Shown: positions 6,453 through 14,141 of the stretch, in pieces
Position numbering within the stretch: the first letter of the stretch is position 1
Layout of the letters: each line of letters opens with the position of its first letter
Assembly (NCBI GenBank): GCA_046313435.1
Contig: JBKBYG010000013.1
Location: 1 to 38,442 of the forward strand
Length of the DNA: 38,442 bases
Reading direction: 5' to 3'
DNA from: JBKBYG01 sp046313435
Lineage (GTDB): Bacteria; Pseudomonadota; Alphaproteobacteria; Rickettsiales; Arcanibacteraceae
Notes under the pieces: model-generated
Told to the model about the DNA's origin: nothing
Seen by the model: the letters and a program-made list of their open reading frames with translations, nothing else
Database searches by the model: none
Program-made: the position numbers and the translations under genes

Positions 6453-8780
6453 TTAAATTTCGTATAAATTTTCCCTTATATTTCCATTCATCAAAATATC
6501 ATTATTTACGGAAGTATTGCTTATTACATATTCTATATAATCATTTTGATGCATATTGATAGACGGAAGATCTTCATATAACAAATTGTTTAGTAATAAA
6601 GATGATCCTATTTGCAGAGCACTATTTTTATTTGCACAAACATTTAACCTGTGTATTATAAACTCTTCAGCTTTCTCCATATTTTTGTATAATTCTTCAA
6701 TATTTAGATCATTATTTTCGGCATAAGATTTGATAAAATTATATTGTTTAACTAACTTGAAAAAATTATCTAAAAATATTCTTTGTCTATTTAAATTTTC
6801 GTTAGACTCAGGTCGAAAATAATGATTCTCAGGATGAAATTGAGTTCCAATTTGAAAAGCACCATAGCTAAATGCTTCAACTATTCCTTCTTCTGAGACA
6901 GCAGCAAGTTTAATATTATCACCAATTTTACCATGGACACCCGCAAAATTATGGGCGGTAGATATAGGAAAAGATACTTTCGGTAAAATACAATTTTCTA
7001 AAGCATTATGTTGCTCTTCTGAAGTCAGTGATAAAAAATATGGAAAACTTCCTGGAATAAATTCAACTTTATGTTCCCCACCAACATATCCTTCAATTTT
7101 ATTTAAACTGCCTTTGTGACTCAGAATTAAATGTTGTGATCCAGAGCATATACCTAAGTAAGGTAAATGATTTTTATTAGAAATATCTATAATAGATTGA
7201 TATAAATGTTCATTTTCTAGCATTTTATTCTTATCTAAATCTTCAAGAGTAAATTCAGTATTTCGAGGGAAGCTATCACCGGCACCAGGATTAATAAACC
7301 CACTAAATTTAGCTATAAAATTTTCATTAGTTATATTATTTTTGTTAATTGGTAAAAAATGAATATTTGACTCATGTTTCTCAATATGTTTAGCCATTTC
7401 AGTAACAGGGCTTGACCATTCACCATTAATATTAGAAATTCCTACAAAAATACCATCTAATTTTATACCAATGTTAAAAAGATTTTCAACAAGATCTGTA
7501 TCCCAATTTTTTACTGCTAATTGCATTAATGTTTGATCATCAATACTATAATTATAGTCATTGGAAAACAGTTCAATGATATCTCCATAGTTATTTTTGT
7601 GAGCAAAATAAAATGCCTCATCACTAACTTTATATCCCAGATCTAAGAAAAATTTTATAATTTCTATATTACTTGACTTTACGGCATGAACTAAAATATT
7701 ATCATTAATGGGAACATTTTTATTTAATAAGAATTTTACAGCCTCTAATTTTCCTAATTTGGCTACTTCAGATATTGAATCCTCAGCAATGGTACCACCA
7801 TTATCTAATAAATAATTAGCAATATCATAATATTCAGATCTTAAGGCATTTAAGACTGCACGATCATTTATTATAGCGCCATGAAGTAATAAAAATTTTA
7901 TTACTTCAAAATTGCCAAATTGTGCTGCATCAGCAATAGCATTATTATCAATTGTACCACCCTTATCTAAAAGAAATTGTGCAGCTTCAAAGTGTTCATG
8001 TAAGGCAGCATTACTGACAGCATAATTATTGATGACACCCCCATTCTTAATTAAAAAATTTAACAGATCAATATTTCCTGTATATGCGGCACTTGCAACA
8101 GCATAATCATTAATTAACCCACCTTTGTTAAATAAAAATTCTATTATTTCAAGGTTTCCATCGTAAGCACAACGAGCAATTACAGACTCAGAAATTTTTG
8201 CATTTAGATTTAATAAAAATTCAATTAACTTTATATTTCCACTACTTGCTGCATACGAAATTATATTATCAGGAATATAATTATTATAGTTTAGAATAAA
8301 TTGTACTAATTCTATATTTCCTGAATAGCAAGCGTCAATAATTGAATAGTCATTAATGGTACTACCATTATCTAATAGGAATTTTACTAGCTCTAAATTT
8401 CCAGAATCTAAAGCATTACTAAATACTAGTTCATTTATTTGTGATTTTTGTTCTAACAAGAACTTCACTAATTCTAAACTACCTGAACTAGCAGCGCTAA
8501 GCATAGTATATTCGTTAATCTTTCCACCGGAATCTAATAAAAATCTTACTAGTTCTAGATTGCCAGAGGAGGCTGCATTAAGGATAGTACTTTCTTCAAT
8601 TGCAGCACCATGATTTAATAAAATATTCATAATGACATAATCATTTTTTTCGACAGCATAATTGAAGGCTGAAATTCTATCTTGGTTCTCGGCTTCAATT
8701 TTTGCCTCTAAAAACAATGCTAATTTGGCTAATATTGGGCTTGATAATTCTATTGCTTTAAATAATAAGTAGTTTCTCAT
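6453..8780 (-). CDS. Ankyrin-type repeat protein fused to a class I glutamine amidotransferase domain
   Basis: A 775-residue two-part protein. Residues 54-404 are 13 tandem repeats of exactly 27 residues, such as LLDSGGKINEYTMLSAASSG plus SLELVKF, with a longer degenerate repeat to about 434. They resemble ankyrin helix pairs (AASSGNLELVKFLLDxGGxIN) but lack the canonical TPLHxA turn and are six residues short of the usual 33. Residues about 440-680 form a class I amidotransferase/peptidase C26-like domain. The nucleophile elbow is YLGICSGSQHLIL with Cys545, and QFHPENHYF supplies His649 and Glu651, so the Cys-His-Glu triad appears intact. A helical tail follows. There is no signal peptide. 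The fold suggests amide or gamma-glutamyl hydrolysis, with repeats binding a partner protein; a host-directed effector role is inference. It is a single-gene unit with its own promoter. Confidence 0.85.
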   Translation of the reverse strand: MRNYLLFKAIELSSPILAKLALFLEAKIEAENQDRISAFNYAVEKNDYVIMNILLNHGAAIEESTILNAASSGNLELVRFLLDSGGKINEYTMLSAASSGSLELVKFLLEQKSQINELVFSNALDSGNLELVKFLLDNGSTINDYSIIDACYSGNIELVQFILNYNNYIPDNIISYAASSGNIKLIEFLLNLNAKISESVIARCAYDGNLEIIEFLFNKGGLINDYAVASAAYTGNIDLLNFLIKNGGVINNYAVSNAALHEHFEAAQFLLDKGGTIDNNAIADAAQFGNFEVIKFLLLHGAIINDRAVLNALRSEYYDIANYLLDNGGTIAEDSISEVAKLGKLEAVKFLLNKNVPINDNILVHAVKSSNIEIIKFFLDLGYKVSDEAFYFAHKNNYGDIIELFSNDYNYSIDDQTLMQLAVKNWDTDLVENLFNIGIKLDGIFVGISNINGEWSSPVTEMAKHIEKHESNIHFLPINKNNITNENFIAKFSGFINPGAGDSFPRNTEFTLEDLDKNKMLENEHLYQSIIDISNKNHLPYLGICSGSQHLILSHKGSLNKIEGYVGGEHKVEFIPGSFPYFLSLTSEEQHNALENCILPKVSFPISTAHNFAGVHGKIGDNIKLAAVSEEGIVEAFSYGAFQIGTQFHPENHYFRPESNENLNRQRIFLDNFFKLVKQYNFIKSYAENNDLNIEELYKNMEKAEEFIIHRLNVCANKNSALQIGSSLLLNNLLYEDLPSINMHQNDYIEYVISNTSVNNDILMNGNIRENLYEI
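7569..8621 (-). repeat. 81-bp coding repeat array (27-residue ankyrin-type units)
   Basis: Thirteen consecutive units of 27 codons encode residues 54-404 of the ankyrin-amidotransferase protein. Each begins with LL/IL/LF and a G-G-x-I-N type loop and ends with a NLELVKF-like helix. The register is exact, without insertions, while the sequences have diverged, so the array is old rather than freshly expanded. Confidence 0.8.
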
Positions 8781-8812
8781 ATAAAATTCATATATTAAGT
8801 TTTTAATGATTC

Positions 8813-8841
8813 ATTATATAAGATTAACAAATATTAATCAA
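8813..8841 (-). promoter_or_regulatory. Sigma70 promoter for the ankyrin-amidotransferase gene
   Basis: On the minus strand TTGATT (8841-8836) and a perfect TATAAT (8818-8813) are separated by exactly 17 bases. The -10 lies about 32 bases before the ATG at 8780. Spacing and hexamers fit a strong housekeeping promoter. Confidence 0.6.
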
Positions 8842-8997
8842 TATGAAAATTAAATTCAAAATAATTATTTTTGTCTTATTCATCTTAGACAAGAATTTTA
8901 TATTACTTAACAAAACTCAAAAACTAAAATTTTCTTGCAAAAAAATATAATAAGTAATAGTTAACTAAGTATATTTAAAAATTATAAGCTAAATTTT

Positions 8998-10114
8998 ATG
9001 CGTATTGAAATAATAAATTTGATTGAATCGATAAAGCAACCATTAGAGTTGTTAAGGAGGTCGCTTTGACCTTGAGAATTCATTAATCAAATTAGAGCAA
9101 TTTGAAAAACAGGCTGAAGACCCTAATCTATGGGATAATCCAAAACAAGCAGAAAAAATACTCAAAGAAAAAACTCATCTCCAGCAATCCATAAATTCGT
9201 ACCAAAACTTAGAGCAAAGATTTAAAGATAATATTGAGCTTATTGAACTTGCTGAAATTGAAGGTGAAGAAAGTCTAATTAATGATGCTGAACTTGCACT
9301 TAAGAATTTAAGTATTGAACTAAAAAAATTAGAAACTGAATGTTTATTTGCTGGAGAAGCTGATGCTAATAATTGTTTTGTAGAAATTCATGCAGGTGCT
9401 GGTGGAACAGAAAGCCATGATTGGGCATTAATGCTTTATCGTATGTATTTAAGATGGGCTGAAGCACATAAATTTAAAGCAGAGATAATGAGTGAACTAG
9501 GTGGAGAGGAAGCAGGTATTAAATCTGCAACTATAAAAATTTCTGGGTATAATGCATATGGTTGGTGCAAAACAGAAAGTGGAGTGCATAGATTGGTCAG
9601 AATTTCACCGTTTAATGCGGCAGGTAAAAGACAAACAAGCTTTGCAAGCGTATGGGTCTATCCTGAAATAGATGACAATATAGAAGTAGAAATTAATGAA
9701 AAAGATTTACGTATAGATACTTATCGTGCTTCAGGCGCAGGTGGACAGCATGTAAATAAGACTGATAGTGCAGTACGCATTACACATCTCCCTACAGGAA
9801 TTGTAGTTCAATCTCAAAATGATCGGTCCCAACACAGAAATCGTGCTGAATGTTTTGCAATGCTAAAATCAAGGCTATATGAAATTGAAATGCAAAAACG
9901 TCAGGCAGAAACTGATGCATTTAATGCAGGCAAGACGGATAATGGTTGGGGACATCAAATTAGATCATATGTACTCCACCCATATCAAATGGTTAAGGAT
10001 TTACGTACGGGATATGAAACAAGTAATACTCAAGGCGTATTAAATGGCGATCTAGATGATTTCATGTCGGCACGCCTTAAACAACTTGTAACAGTAGGAA
10101 GAGAAGAGAAGTGA
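8998..10114 (+). CDS. prfB: Peptide chain release factor 2, expressed through a programmed +1 frameshift
   Basis: Codons 1-23 run from ATG at 8998 to CTT, then an in-frame TGA at 9067-9069. A +1 shift continues the protein as DLENSLIKLEQFEKQAEDPNLWDN, giving about 371 residues, normal for RF2. Diagnostic motifs are the stop-codon-reading tripeptide in HRLVRISPFNAAGKRQTSF and the catalytic SGAGGQHVNKTDSAVR with the GGQ that triggers peptide release. RF2 reads UAA and UGA. Low RF2 lets the ribosome pause at the UGA and shift, so the gene controls its own level. The final stop is also TGA and overlaps the GTG start of hemC by four bases (GTGA), which suggests translational coupling. A TATAAT at 8946-8951 is a candidate -10. 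Confidence 0.95.
9054..9070 (+). promoter_or_regulatory. RF2 programmed frameshift signal
   Basis: AAGGAGG (9054-9060) is an internal Shine-Dalgarno sequence. It is followed after three bases by the slippery CTT TGA C (9064-9070). Spacing and slippery sequence match the classical prfB site, where the internal Shine-Dalgarno and the poor UGAC stop context promote a +1 slip of the Leu tRNA. Confidence 0.93.
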
Positions 10115-11028
10115 CAAAAATAAAAATAGGCACACGAGGGAGTTTGCTTGCGCTCGCACATGCTAACATAGTACGAAATAAAATTTTAGATACAAATAAA
10201 AATCTATCTATAGATGATATTGAATTAGTTATAATAACCACGAGCGGCGATCGTATTCAGAATAGATCTTTATCTGAAATTGGTGGAAAAGGTCTATTTG
10301 TAAAAGAAATTGAAGAAGCTATGCTCAATAATGAAATTGATATAGCAGTGCATTCTATGAAAGATATGCCTGCAATAATCACTGAAGGGCTTACTATAAA
10401 CTGTTTCCTTGAACGTGAAGATCCAAGAGATGCTTTTCTTTCAGTAGGTAATAGACCTATTGAGGAACTTAAAGCATGTTCAGTAATCGGTACATCATCA
10501 GCAAGACGTAAAGCGCAATTAATTGCAATTAGACCTGATCTTGAAATTGTAAATTTTCGTGGTAATGTTACTACTAGAATGGAAAAACTTGCTTCAGGGA
10601 TAGTTGACGGAACATTTCTTGCAGTAGCAGGTCTTAAGCGCATTAATATAAGCTCAGAACTTTATCTCCCAATGAGTGTTGAATTAATGCTGCCAGCAAT
10701 AGCTCAAGGTATAATTGGGGTACAAACTAGAGAAAATGATATAATTACCCAAGAAATAATAGCAAAATTAAACCATACAGAAACAGAGATATGCGTTAGA
10801 GCAGAAAGAACATTTTTAGAAAAACTTGATGCAAGTTGTACTACTCCACTTGCAGCACTTGCTACTATAGAAGGAGATCAATTAACGTTGAAAGCTGAAA
10901 TACTTAAACCCGATGGAAGTATTGTTTACAAGACTAGTTTAATAGGAACATTAGATGAGGCAGTGAAACTTGGTGCTAAAGCAGCAGAAGAATTACTTGC
11001 CAAAGGGGGAAAGGATTTTTTCAAGTAA
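10111..11028 (+). CDS. hemC: Porphobilinogen deaminase (hydroxymethylbilane synthase)
   Basis: A 305-residue enzyme of usual length. It joins four porphobilinogen units into hydroxymethylbilane in cytoplasmic haem synthesis. Visible are the N-terminal IGTRGSLLALAHANIV, VHSMKDMPA, and IGTSSARRKAQL with the substrate-binding arginines. LDASCTTPLAALA contains Cys243, which carries the dipyrromethane cofactor. Translation starts at GTG 10111 inside the last codons of prfB. It is likely cotranscribed with prfB and coupled to it. No other haem gene is in the window. Confidence 0.95.
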   Translation: MTKIKIGTRGSLLALAHANIVRNKILDTNKNLSIDDIELVIITTSGDRIQNRSLSEIGGKGLFVKEIEEAMLNNEIDIAVHSMKDMPAIITEGLTINCFLEREDPRDAFLSVGNRPIEELKACSVIGTSSARRKAQLIAIRPDLEIVNFRGNVTTRMEKLASGIVDGTFLAVAGLKRINISSELYLPMSVELMLPAIAQGIIGVQTRENDIITQEIIAKLNHTETEICVRAERTFLEKLDASCTTPLAALATIEGDQLTLKAEILKPDGSIVYKTSLIGTLDEAVKLGAKAAEELLAKGGKDFFK

Positions 11029-11108
11029 TATAAAATGTATAATATTAAAACTGACATTACCTATTTCTCAAAAGAAATCAATAAAGATAAAATTAGCAGT
11101 TAATTATT

Positions 11109-12023
11109 ATGGATCTAATTAATTCGCTAGCAGTTATTTTTGCAATAATTTTTATAGGAATAATTTGTGCAAAAAGAAGTATATTTAATACTACTCAAAT
11201 AGAAGCATTTGAGATTTTCTTATTCAAAATTGCTTTGCCTTGTTATTTATTTAATTCTACATTTTCTTATAATTTATCAACTTTAATAAATGTTAAATAT
11301 ATAGCAAGTTATTTTTTATCATTTTGCATTATTGCGATCATTACTGTATTCCTTTCTTATAAAAAAGAGCAGGTTTCAACAATATGTATCAAAATATTGT
11401 CTTCAGCTTATATTAATGCTGCCATATATAGCTTACCTGTAATTACATATTTACTGGAAGATCCAACAGCAGCAATAATTGGAAATCTTTTACAAGTAAT
11501 TATAATCCAACCAATATTAATAACTATTTTAGGCATTATAAATCATAAGGAAAAATCTATAACAAATAGAATAATAACCTCAATTTCTACTCCTATAGTT
11601 GCTACGCCTATAGTTGGGTTATTATTAAACTATAGCCAAATTAATATATATCCGGCAATTATTTTAATAGTACAGAATTTAGGCAATGGGGCATCAAATA
11701 TTGCTTTGTTTTCCTTTGGCCTCGCCTTAGGTAGTATTAAATTCAGTACAATTAAGTTAGATAAGAATTTACTCCAAATAACAGGAATGAAAAATATCAT
11801 TCATCCTTTAATTGCTTTTTGTGTCGGTAAATATATTTTCCATTTAGAAAAATATTGGCTTCATTCTCTTATCATCATAGCCTCAGCACCAACTGCCTAT
11901 ATCGTATACATAATTTCTAAACAATTCTCAATCAAAGTAGAGCTAGTAAAAAATGTTATAGCAATTAGTTCGGTAATTTCGCTTATGATACTAATATTAA
12001 TGTGTCTTGTGATTAAACCTTAA
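11109..12023 (+). CDS. AEC-family (auxin efflux carrier-like) membrane transporter
   Basis: A 304-residue, very hydrophobic protein with about ten predicted membrane helices. The N-terminal half starts AVIFAIIFIGIICAKRSIF and contains IALPCYLFNSTF. The second half contains ATPIVGLLLNYSQI and NLGNGASNIALFSFGLALG, which are typical of the AEC/malate permease family with its inverted 5+5 helix repeat. Family members move organic acids or small anionic metabolites across the inner membrane; the substrate here cannot be read from the sequence. It lies 80 bases after hemC on the same strand and could be in the same transcript or have its own promoter. Confidence 0.85.
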   Translation: MDLINSLAVIFAIIFIGIICAKRSIFNTTQIEAFEIFLFKIALPCYLFNSTFSYNLSTLINVKYIASYFLSFCIIAIITVFLSYKKEQVSTICIKILSSAYINAAIYSLPVITYLLEDPTAAIIGNLLQVIIIQPILITILGIINHKEKSITNRIITSISTPIVATPIVGLLLNYSQINIYPAIILIVQNLGNGASNIALFSFGLALGSIKFSTIKLDKNLLQITGMKNIIHPLIAFCVGKYIFHLEKYWLHSLIIIASAPTAYIVYIISKQFSIKVELVKNVIAISSVISLMILILMCLVIKP

Positions 12024-12070
12024 GGATAAAATATATTTGATTTCTTCTAGTAAGATTTTATATTTATAAC

Positions 12071-12099
12071 TTGACAAATATTGCTAGATTAGCTAGACA
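12071..12099 (+). promoter_or_regulatory. Candidate promoter of tRNA-Ile
   Basis: A perfect TTGACA (12071-12076), a 17-base spacer and TAGACA (12094-12099) place the transcript start about 25 bases before the mature tRNA. The -35 is strong and the -10 is weak. Confidence 0.5.
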
Positions 12100-12129
12100 T
12101 CTAAACTTAATTTCATAATTCATGAAAAT

Positions 12130-12206
<77 letters not shown>

Positions 12207-12514
12207 TTTTCATTCTCAGACTCTATAGTTATTTGATGCGAAGTTAGAGCATCGTCACTGACTTAGTATTTCTAATCTTTGCGCCTTATGGCATTGTTGC
12301 GTAGATCATTACGTAGCTATAAACATTGACTTAAAAAAGATCCGCAAAACCAGTTCAGGATGACCACAGGCCTGGAGTTTAGCGTCATGTTGAACTTGTT
12401 TCAGCATCCTATGTTATTATAACTAACATTAATTTGCATTTATTATTTTAATAAATATATTAATCTACGCAATAATATGCCGTCTTGTACCAAATCCAAC
12501 TTCACAGAACCTAG
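12207..12514. other. Gene-free stretch between tRNA-Ile and xerD
   Basis: About 308 bases without a credible open frame. A small hairpin (GATGC...GCATC, 12234-12252) follows the tRNA but has no T-run. The rest is mostly the inverted-repeat-bounded element at 12290-12481. Confidence 0.6.
12290..12481. mobile_element. MITE-like element with inverted ends, no transposase
   Basis: The left end GGCATTGTTGCGTAGAT (12290-12306) is matched in inverted orientation by bases 12463-12481 (as read on the minus strand, GGCATATTATTGCGTAGAT), a two-base insertion plus one mismatch. The span is 192 bp with no open frame, so it could be a non-autonomous derivative of an insertion sequence. The end sequence resembles insertion sequence termini I remember from the IS5/IS903 and IS6 groups, but I cannot check this. 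Inside are GTTCAGGATGAC (12353-12364) and GTCATGTTGAAC (12384-12395), a second inverted pair continuing as TTGTTTCAGCATCCT, a repeat motif common in bacterial genomes. No target duplication is evident. Confidence 0.5.
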
Positions 12515-13432
12515 TTATTTTTGCTTTTTTGACAAAGGATGATGAGTATCTATAACAGACTTTAATTTTCCATGCTGTAAATGTGTGTAAATTTGAGTAG
12601 TGCTTATATCTGAATGACCTAGTAATTCCTGTATAACCCTTAAATCCGCACCTCTTTCAAGCAAATGACTAGCAAAAGAGTGCCTAAGTATATGGGGTGA
12701 AACTTTTCCTGGATCTATATTGCCTTTTAATGCCAATTCTTTTAAAATTTGACCAAACCTTTGCCTTGTAATATGTCCTTCTTTAGAATTAGAAGGAAAC
12801 AAATAAAGATCTTTATTACCTTTTAAAAAGCTTTCTCTCACTTTCAAATAATTTACTAGTGCCTCAATAGCCTGTTCATTAATTATCACTATACGTTCTT
12901 TATTTCCTTTCCCTTTAATCAAAAGAAAAGGCTTGAGTTCTAATTTTTTAGAACGGTCAAATTGTAAATTGCTATATTTTAGAGTAACAAGTTCAGAAAT
13001 TCTCATGCCTGAAGCATATAACAATTCTAACATAGTTAGTGCTCTAAGACCTTCTATACTTATATCTTGTTTAGCAATTTCCATTAAAATTGAAATTTCA
13101 TTATGCTCAAGCATTTTAGGAAGGGTTAAAGTTTTTTTTGGCAATTCTAGGAGATTGGCAGGATCATCATTTATTATTTTTTCAAGGTATAAAAATTGAT
13201 AAAACTGTTTAATAGAAGAAATTCTTCTTGCAATAGTTTTACTAGAGAAATGCTTTTTACTAAGCGAAGATAAATAGGATTTAAGATTATTTAAGCTAAC
13301 ATCTTCAAGTTGAGTTTCCTCGCCAAGAAAATTATTTAACTCTTTTAAGTCATGTGCGTAAGCTTCTAAAGTGTTTTTTGATGCCGCTCTTTCGGCTGAC
13401 ATCATTTCTAAAAATGTTTCAATTAGGGACAT
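12515..13432 (-). CDS. xerD: Tyrosine recombinase XerD
   Basis: A 305-residue tyrosine recombinase of standard Xer length. The N-terminal SAM-like DNA-binding domain has AERAASKNTLEAYAHDLKEL, which fits alphaproteobacterial XerD better than XerC. The catalytic set is present: Arg144 in YASGMRISEL, Lys175 in IKGKGNKER, His247 and Arg250 in SPHILRHSFA, His273 in LLGHSDISTTQ, and the nucleophile Tyr282 in IYTHL. XerCD resolves chromosome dimers at dif near the terminus. No dif-like site was recognised here. The gene lies between two tRNAs but is a housekeeping enzyme, not an island integrase. Confidence 0.92.
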   Translation of the reverse strand: MSLIETFLEMMSAERAASKNTLEAYAHDLKELNNFLGEETQLEDVSLNNLKSYLSSLSKKHFSSKTIARRISSIKQFYQFLYLEKIINDDPANLLELPKKTLTLPKMLEHNEISILMEIAKQDISIEGLRALTMLELLYASGMRISELVTLKYSNLQFDRSKKLELKPFLLIKGKGNKERIVIINEQAIEALVNYLKVRESFLKGNKDLYLFPSNSKEGHITRQRFGQILKELALKGNIDPGKVSPHILRHSFASHLLERGADLRVIQELLGHSDISTTQIYTHLQHGKLKSVIDTHHPLSKKQK

Positions 13433-13455
13433 AGTTTTTTTATTAATTTACATAA

Positions 13456-13580
13456 TACCAGGCCCAATAAATAATTACACTTTGTCGAAATTCGGGATGC
13501 AGCCTCCGTCACCTATCAGATATAAGCTCGAAGGCCTCACCGCTCTTTCTTCAAGTCTAATTATTTATGAGACTTGGTAT
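13456..13580. repeat. TACCA-ended palindromic element, copy 1
   Basis: A 125-bp element whose ends are inverted repeats: TACCAGGCCCAATAAATAAT at 13456 and its partner ending in TGGTA at 13580, 18 of 22 bases matching. The interior shares blocks with the 124-bp element at 35330-35453, including CTTTGTCG, a GTCAC-TAT-ATATA segment, and GCTC...CGCT. It is probably a member of a dispersed non-coding family. It sits just upstream of xerD. Confidence 0.6.
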
Positions 13581-13642
13581 AAAAGCAGACCCAACTAATA
13601 TATAAAATTTATATATTCTTTTCAAATCTAATAAAAATTATA

Positions 13643-13671
13643 TTGACTTTTGTTCTATAAATGGGTAATTA
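13643..13671 (+). promoter_or_regulatory. Candidate promoter of tRNA-Ala
   Basis: TTGACT (13643-13648), a 17-base spacer and TAATTA (13666-13671) lie about 19 bases before the mature tRNA. It is a good -35 with a partial -10. Confidence 0.4.
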
Positions 13672-13689
13672 AGACAAATATAATTTTTT

Positions 13690-13765
13690 GGGGATGTAGC
13701 TCAGTTGGTAGAGCACCTGCTTTGCAAGCAGGCTGTCATCGGTTCGATTCCGTTCATCTCCACCA
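13690..13765 (+). tRNA. tRNA-Ala (anticodon TGC)
   Basis: A 76-base cloverleaf with encoded CCA (13763-13765). The acceptor GGGGATG pairs with CATCTCC with a G3:U70 wobble, the identity element of alanine tRNAs. The anticodon stem is CCTGC/GCAGG with loop TTTGCAA (TGC), and the T-arm has GGTTCGATTCC. Like the Ile tRNA 1.5 kb upstream, it is away from rRNA genes. Confidence 0.97.
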
Positions 13766-13855
13766 TTATAATTCTATATCAAGTTCCCTTTTTTCAATCC
13801 TATAATTAAAAATTTGAAAGCAATTTACACTGCTAAGTTTGATAATTTTACTCAT

Positions 13856-13899
13856 TATAGTTTTTAAGTTAAAGTTCTAACATCATTGTTTGTTAATTA
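13856..13899. repeat. Shared intergenic repeat motif, copy 1
   Basis: The segment beginning TATAGTTTTTAAGTTAAAG and continuing TTCTAACATCATTGTT is nearly repeated at 23011-23053 (TATAGTTTTTTAAGTTGAAG, TTCTAACGTCGTTGTT). Differences are mostly A/G transitions. It has no coding content and directly abuts the TACC-type element at 13904. Function unknown. Confidence 0.5.
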
Positions 13900-13903
13900 C
13901 TTG

Positions 13904-14009
13904 GGTATTATTATACTAGAAGTGGAAAGCGAGTGAGGATATATAATATGTGATCGAGAGCGTTTAGACCGCACTCACTACGCTGTAGTAATATAAATGA
14001 GAAATGGTA
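13904..14009. repeat. TACCA-ended palindromic element, copy 2 (inverted, diverged)
   Basis: Read on the minus strand, this begins TACCATTTCTCATTTATATT and contains GTGAGTGCGGTCT, ATCACATATTATATAT, CGCTTTC and CCACTTCTAGTA. These occur in the same order in the element at 35330-35453. The far end is degenerate, so only one terminal repeat is clear. It lies in the gene-free stretch 13766-14141 between tRNA-Ala and the end of rne. Confidence 0.6.
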
Positions 14010-14054
14010 TTACACCTTATCTAACTGAAATAGCTATATTATGGATAATTTATC

Positions 14055-14098
14055 AGATTTGAAAGTTGCTGGAATAATTCCCAGCAACTTTTAAATCT
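14055..14098 (-). terminator. Long hairpin downstream of rne, likely terminator
   Basis: An 18-bp stem with one mismatch: AGATTTGAAAGTTGCTGG (14055-14072) pairs with CCAGCAACTTTTAAATCT (14081-14098) around an 8-base loop. It begins 43 bases after the rne stop on the minus strand. The T-rich part lies within and just after the stem, so it is terminator-like. It may also protect the mRNA 3' end. Confidence 0.6.
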
Positions 14099-14141
14099 AA
14101 TTGACTAGAACAAACTAATACACACTCTGTAAAGGATAATT

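Noticed and set aside
8998..9430. prfB as a broken or truncated pseudogene starting only at 9431
   Set aside because: The upstream part joins it through a textbook +1 frameshift site, and the reconstructed protein is full length with all RF2 motifs.
13371..13598. 75-codon open frame on the plus strand
   Set aside because: It runs antisense through the xerD start and across a palindromic repeat element, has no ribosome binding site and no protein-like composition.
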